Shown: piece by piece, positions 60,775-64,000 of the stretch
Numbering within the stretch: the first letter of the stretch is position 1
Layout: each line of letters begins with the position of its first letter
DNA from: Exiguobacterium sp. Leaf196
GTDB lineage: Bacteria > Bacillota > Bacilli > Exiguobacteriales > Exiguobacteriaceae
NCBI RefSeq assembly: GCF_001423965.1
Contig: NZ_LMPV01000009.1
Location: 124,001-188,000 of the forward strand
Direction: 5' to 3'
DNA length: 64,000 nt
Notes under the pieces: model-generated
Databases searched by the model: none
Told to the model about the DNA's origin: nothing
Seen by the model: only the letters and a program-made list of their open reading frames with translations
Translations under genes and position numbers: made by a program

Positions 60775-61152
60775 AAGAAATGCCTCCTTTAAAATGATGA
60801 CTGCTTTTGTTATATCAAATCCAATTTCGGACCGCCTCTGATTTGCTCAGATTAGTCATTACGTTAGTTTTTAAGTAAAACGGGAAATAAGAATATTAAC
60901 GTCTTTCCTTTCACTATTTAAAAATCATTTTAAACATTTGATTATCCGCCATTTTACACCTTTCCTCTCTGGTAATTCCCTAATTTCTATGGTTTCATTT
61001 CCCAAACGATTTGCTTTTTCACCAAAGTGTTTGTTACGGTAGTACCCTGCGTGATTAGGTTTTGTTATCGGATGCACGGGGTAATGATAATGTCGTTGTC
61101 ATCATTTGATACAGAACAACCATGTAAAATTCGAAAGAAGGTGTGGAACACG
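60775..61152. other. 378-base noncoding region between nitroreductase and BCCT genes
   Basis: No coding sequence. It contains an inverted repeat TCTGA-TTTGC-TCAGA (60837-60851), 62 bases before the nitroreductase gene, an AT-rich middle, a sigma-B-like promoter, and AATGAT ... ATCATT (61083-61106) ahead of the transporter. Confidence 0.6.
61059..61084 (+). promoter_or_regulatory. Sigma-B-like promoter of the BCCT transporter gene
   Basis: GTTTTG (61059-61064), 14-base spacer, GGGTAA (61079-61084), compared with GTTTAA-N12-15-GGGWAW. A 69-base leader follows to the ATG. OpuD-type transporters are known general-stress genes in Bacillus. Confidence 0.55.
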
Positions 61153-62709
61153 ATGGAAAATAATCGAAAAAGTAAGATTACAAAAGTCTTTATGGTATCC
61201 GTCATTTTCTGTGTGCTCTTTACCATATGGGGAATCTTACCGGAATCCCTAATCGGTGCAGCTAGTCTCGGAAATGTCACAGCTAAAGCACAATCCTTTG
61301 TCTCTGACGGATTTGGCTGGCTTTATCTTCTCGGCATGAGTGCTTTTTTAATCATTGCTATCTTTTTAATCTTTTCCCGCTTCGGTTCCATCCGACTCGG
61401 TAAGGATTCGGACCGACCTGAATATGGTCTCATTTCTTGGTTTGCCATGCTCTTCAGCGCTGGTATGGGAATTGGTCTTGTCTTCTGGGGTGTCTCAGAG
61501 CCTTTGACGCATTTCCATACACCGCCGGTCGCAACGGATGATCCGACGGAAGCGGCACGACTCGCGATGCGCTATTCGTTCTTCCACTGGGGATTACATC
61601 CGTGGGCCTTGTATGCGATCGTCGGACTTGCCATCGCGTACTCGACATTCCGAAAAGGACGTCCTGCTACGATTGGCGACACGGTCGCTTCATTGATGAA
61701 GCCTCAGTTCGCTTCAGCCGGTAAAGGTACCGTCGAAGTACTCGCCATCGTCGCAACGGCGTTCGGTGTCGCGACGTCACTTGGTCTCGGTGCGCAACAA
61801 ATCTCAGGTGGACTGAACTTCTTGACAAGTAGTATTCCGAACTCATTTGCTACACAAATGATCATTATCGTGATCGTCTCGGTCCTTTATATGATGAGTG
61901 CCGCATCTGGTCTTGATAAAGGAATCGTTCGTCTCAGTAACGCCAACATTGTTCTTGCTGTTCTATTGATGGTCGCCGTCCTTTTCCTCGGACCGTTTAG
62001 TTTCATCATGGACCTCTTCGTCCAAACGACAGGAGCTTATCTGCAAAATTTACCAGTCATGAGCTTCCGCGCATCTGCTTTTAATCCAGATGAACGCGGC
62101 TGGATCAACGATTGGACGATCTTCTACTGGGCGTGGTGGATTTCATGGTCACCATTCGTCGGTACGTTTATTGCTCGTGTCTCGAAGGGACGAACGATTC
62201 GTGAGTTCGTCATCGGAATCATGCTCGTCCCAACGATTTTCGGATTGCTTTGGTTCTCTGTTTTTGGCGGATCAGCAATTTGGAATGAACTGTTCCAAAA
62301 CGTCAATTTGATCACGACGATTAACGATAAAGGAGTCGAAACCGGCATGTTCGCTCTGTTTGAGACATTCGGTGGATTAGGCACATTCCTCAGTATCGTC
62401 GCTGTCTTCTTGATCACGACGTTCTTCATTACTTCGGCTGACTCCGCGACATATGTTCTCGGGATGCTTTCGTCTGGTGGTAGTCTCATGCCAAGCTTAC
62501 GCATTAAGCTCGCTTGGGGTGTTCTCCAGTCTTCGATTGCCGCTGTCTTACTTTATGCCGGAGGATTGAGCGCCTTGCAGGCTGCTTCAGTTCTTGCCGC
62601 CTTTCCGTTCATCTTCGTCGTCGGTATGATGATTATCGCTCTATTTAAGGAGTTATCAGATGAACCTGATGCCCAAAAAGAAGTAACTGATTTGAAGCAA
62701 GATGCTTAA
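61153..62709 (+). CDS. opuD: BCCT family glycine betaine transporter, OpuD-like
   Basis: 518 residues, 12 helices. Family motifs: SWFAMLFSAGMGIGLVFWGVSEP, HWGLHPWALYAIVGL and the substrate-box WTIFYWAWWISWSPFVGTFIARVSKGRTIREFV with four Trp. It imports betaine or choline with Na+ for osmoprotection. ATG 61153 follows GAAGGTG; earlier in-frame starts have no site. It ends at a strong terminator, and a sigma-B-like promoter is upstream. Confidence 0.9.
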   Translation: MENNRKSKITKVFMVSVIFCVLFTIWGILPESLIGAASLGNVTAKAQSFVSDGFGWLYLLGMSAFLIIAIFLIFSRFGSIRLGKDSDRPEYGLISWFAMLFSAGMGIGLVFWGVSEPLTHFHTPPVATDDPTEAARLAMRYSFFHWGLHPWALYAIVGLAIAYSTFRKGRPATIGDTVASLMKPQFASAGKGTVEVLAIVATAFGVATSLGLGAQQISGGLNFLTSSIPNSFATQMIIIVIVSVLYMMSAASGLDKGIVRLSNANIVLAVLLMVAVLFLGPFSFIMDLFVQTTGAYLQNLPVMSFRASAFNPDERGWINDWTIFYWAWWISWSPFVGTFIARVSKGRTIREFVIGIMLVPTIFGLLWFSVFGGSAIWNELFQNVNLITTINDKGVETGMFALFETFGGLGTFLSIVAVFLITTFFITSADSATYVLGMLSSGGSLMPSLRIKLAWGVLQSSIAAVLLYAGGLSALQAASVLAAFPFIFVVGMMIIALFKELSDEPDAQKEVTDLKQDA

Positions 62710-62722
62710 ATTGTTTTGAACT

Positions 62723-62757
62723 CCTCCTTCCGTCGCATACGGAAGGAGGTCTTTTTT
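62723..62757 (+). terminator. Terminator of the BCCT transporter gene
   Basis: 11-bp perfect stem CCTCCTTCCGT / ACGGAAGGAGG, 5-base loop, then TCTTTTTT. Confidence 0.95.
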
Positions 62758-62799
62758 GTTATCCTGAATTATGCTGAACAGAAAGAAATGAGGTGACTC

Positions 62800-63645
62800 A
62801 TGCGAAAACGTACACGTTGGCTCGTATCCCTTGGGATTCTCGCCCTAGGTAGTTGGTTTTTATATCGTGAAAATAACGTCATCGACGTCTCAGAGATCAC
62901 AGTGACGTCGGGTCGCTTGCCAAAATCATTTGATGGCTATCGCGTCGTTCAAATCGCCGACTTACATGGCAAAGCGTTCGGATCGGATCAACAACGACTA
63001 TTGAAAAAAATTAGTCGTAAATCACCAGATCTCGTCGTCATGACTGGCGATTTGATTGACTCGAGGCGAAACGGAGAAGAAGCTGCCCTTACACTTATGA
63101 AAGCGCTCGTCGATCGATACCCTGTCTACTTCGTCACCGGGAATCATGAAGTCCGACGAAATTTAACGATTTTACCGAAACTTGAGCAGCTCGGTGTCAC
63201 CGTTCTTCGGAATGAAACGCGTGTCATCGAGTATAAAGGACAATCGATTTCGTTACTGGGTATCGATGATCCGACGACGACACGTTGGCGCGAAGGACTA
63301 TCAGAACCGGATGGGATTCGTCAAAGTCTCAATCAAGCACTGCAAGACGTATCGCCTGATGCGTTCCAGCTCCTGCTTGCGCATCGTCCGGAATATAAAT
63401 CCTTGTATGCAGAGCGTTCCGTTGATCTCGTCTTATCCGGTCACGCCCACGGCGGACAGATCCGCTTACCTTTTACGGAAGGTCTGTATGCGCCTGGTCA
63501 AGGATTCTTTCCAACCGTGACGGCAGGCCGCTATCAGGAACAGCAGACTGAACTGATCGTCAGTCGTGGTCTCGGGAACAGCCTGTTTCCGTTTCGTCTG
63601 TTCAATCATCCAGAACTCGTCGTCTTGACGCTGAAACGACCATGA
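62800..63645 (+). CDS. Membrane-anchored metallophosphoesterase, YkuE-like
   Basis: 281 residues. One N-terminal helix (about 8-22), then the calcineurin-like fold: VVQIADLHG, VVMTGDLID, FVTGNHE, LLAHRPEY and LSGHAHGGQIRLPF, with all metal ligands in place. Related YkuE and LpxG-type proteins hydrolyse phosphodiesters on the outside or at the membrane; the substrate is not known here. The Lys/Arg start MRKRTRW points to an N-in anchor with the enzyme outside. Confidence 0.9.
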   Translation: MRKRTRWLVSLGILALGSWFLYRENNVIDVSEITVTSGRLPKSFDGYRVVQIADLHGKAFGSDQQRLLKKISRKSPDLVVMTGDLIDSRRNGEEAALTLMKALVDRYPVYFVTGNHEVRRNLTILPKLEQLGVTVLRNETRVIEYKGQSISLLGIDDPTTTRWREGLSEPDGIRQSLNQALQDVSPDAFQLLLAHRPEYKSLYAERSVDLVLSGHAHGGQIRLPFTEGLYAPGQGFFPTVTAGRYQEQQTELIVSRGLGNSLFPFRLFNHPELVVLTLKRP

Positions 63646-63646
63646 A

Positions 63647-63678
63647 AAAAGAACGTGTGCCGCGGCACACGTTCTTTT
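63647..63678. terminator. Bidirectional terminator, perfect 16-bp palindrome
   Basis: AAAAGAACGTGTGCCG and its exact complement with no loop bases; T runs on both strands. It serves the phosphoesterase (+) and ywhD (-). Confidence 0.9.
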
Positions 63679-63680
63679 AT

Positions 63681-64000
63681 TTAGACCAACGCTTCATGTA
63701 AAGCAGTGTCAGCATTTTCCCACATCTCAGGTTTATGAGTCTTTAAGAAATCACGTAACAATTCCTTTGAACGCTCATCCATGTGATCGACGACGATCCG
63801 TCCTTTAAGGGATTTATCCATCTTATTGACGTGGTCGGCAAGAATCTTGAATCCGCGCCGTGCTTCTGCATCGACTAGCAGGTCACAAGCAGCCACACCA
63901 CCGTAATAGAAGCCTTCAGGTTTACGACCAACCGTCACCCAGACGATCCAGTACAGTTTACCGTTCGGTGTATCGACTTTATCCGTCGTGAACTTGACGC
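63681..64000 (-). CDS. ywhD: YwhD family protein, C-terminal part
   Basis: Partial; runs off the right edge. The frame is open to base 64000 and reads VKFTTDKVDTPNGKLYWIVW, then YYGGVAACDLLVDAEARRGFK, then KGRIVVDHMDERSKELLRDF, matching what I recall of Bacillus YwhD, which lies near speE-speB in that genome. Function unknown. The gene reads toward the phosphoesterase and ends at the shared terminator. Confidence 0.8.
   Translation of the reverse strand, partial: VKFTTDKVDTPNGKLYWIVWVTVGRKPEGFYYGGVAACDLLVDAEARRGFKILADHVNKMDKSLKGRIVVDHMDERSKELLRDFLKTHKPEMWENADTALHEALV

Noticed and set aside
1-64000. CRISPR arrays, insertion sequences, prophage or tRNA-linked integration
   Set aside because: No regularly spaced repeats, transposase, integrase or tRNA were seen on reading the window.

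Overview
The window looks like a chromosome segment of a mid-GC Firmicute of the order Bacillales, most like Exiguobacterium. This is inference from gene content: strong AAGGAGG ribosome sites, a bacillithiol-system YtxJ protein, a HemAT-type globin transducer, a FadR-type operator that fits the Bacillus consensus exactly, paired FluC channels, EcsAB, and a speE-speB-ywhD neighbourhood like that of Bacillus. I see no rRNA, tRNA, insertion sequence, prophage or CRISPR array.

Layout. 1-7177 (minus) is a defence block: dptF-dptG-dptH (DNA-phosphorothioation-dependent restriction; dptH runs off the left edge), preceded by a coupled MazG-like pyrophosphohydrolase and PLD-nuclease/SF2-helicase pair. 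7267-15009 holds RidA, three small unknown genes, EcsAB, an S51 peptidase, a Nudix protein, a chemoreceptor and a NUMOD4 protein with an SOS box upstream. 15047-17475 is an alkylation-repair operon (ada, AlkC-like, GNAT). 17654-17938 is a dead histidine kinase. 18075-26004 covers OatA, then CopC/CopD, a duplicated His-containing surface protein, a thrombospondin type-3 repeat protein, and a YtkA lipoprotein with a PepSY protein. 26279-38170 is mixed: DedA, NIPSNAP-Nudix, CatE with a divergent DUF24 regulator, quinone reductase, chemoreceptor, FluC pair, DegV, GalM and an orphan LytS-like sensor. 38349-46100 carries a CorC/HlyC-type protein with a MerR gene that lacks a start codon, FadF under a FadR box, and a GH13 glucosidase under a LacI-type operator. 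46450-49844 is succinate-semialdehyde dehydrogenase, a ThDP decarboxylase and YtxJ. 50104-54403 is an MFS exporter and csoR-copA-copZ. 54490-57603 has HemAT and a class F-like sortase with its DUF4397 substrate. 58129-64000 has speB, speE, a nitroreductase, a BCCT transporter, a metallophosphoesterase and the YwhD C-terminus.

How the parts work together. Copper is handled twice: by cytosolic efflux (csoR-copA-copZ) and by a surface cluster (copC-copD and neighbours). Two surface proteins 35 kb apart share the unusual sorting motif MPxTGLGG, and one overlaps the gene of a sortase that itself has a lipobox. The dehydrogenase/decarboxylase pair resembles the cyanobacterial 2-oxoglutarate decarboxylase bypass of the TCA cycle. 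Two of the three chemoreceptor genes, and more weakly the third, have sigma-D-like -10 boxes.

The most interesting leads are the MPxTGLGG/lipoprotein-sortase pair, the candidate TCA bypass, the MazG/PLD-helicase operon beside dptFGH, and the SOS-box NUMOD4 protein without a catalytic His. All calls come from reading the sequence; no database search was run.
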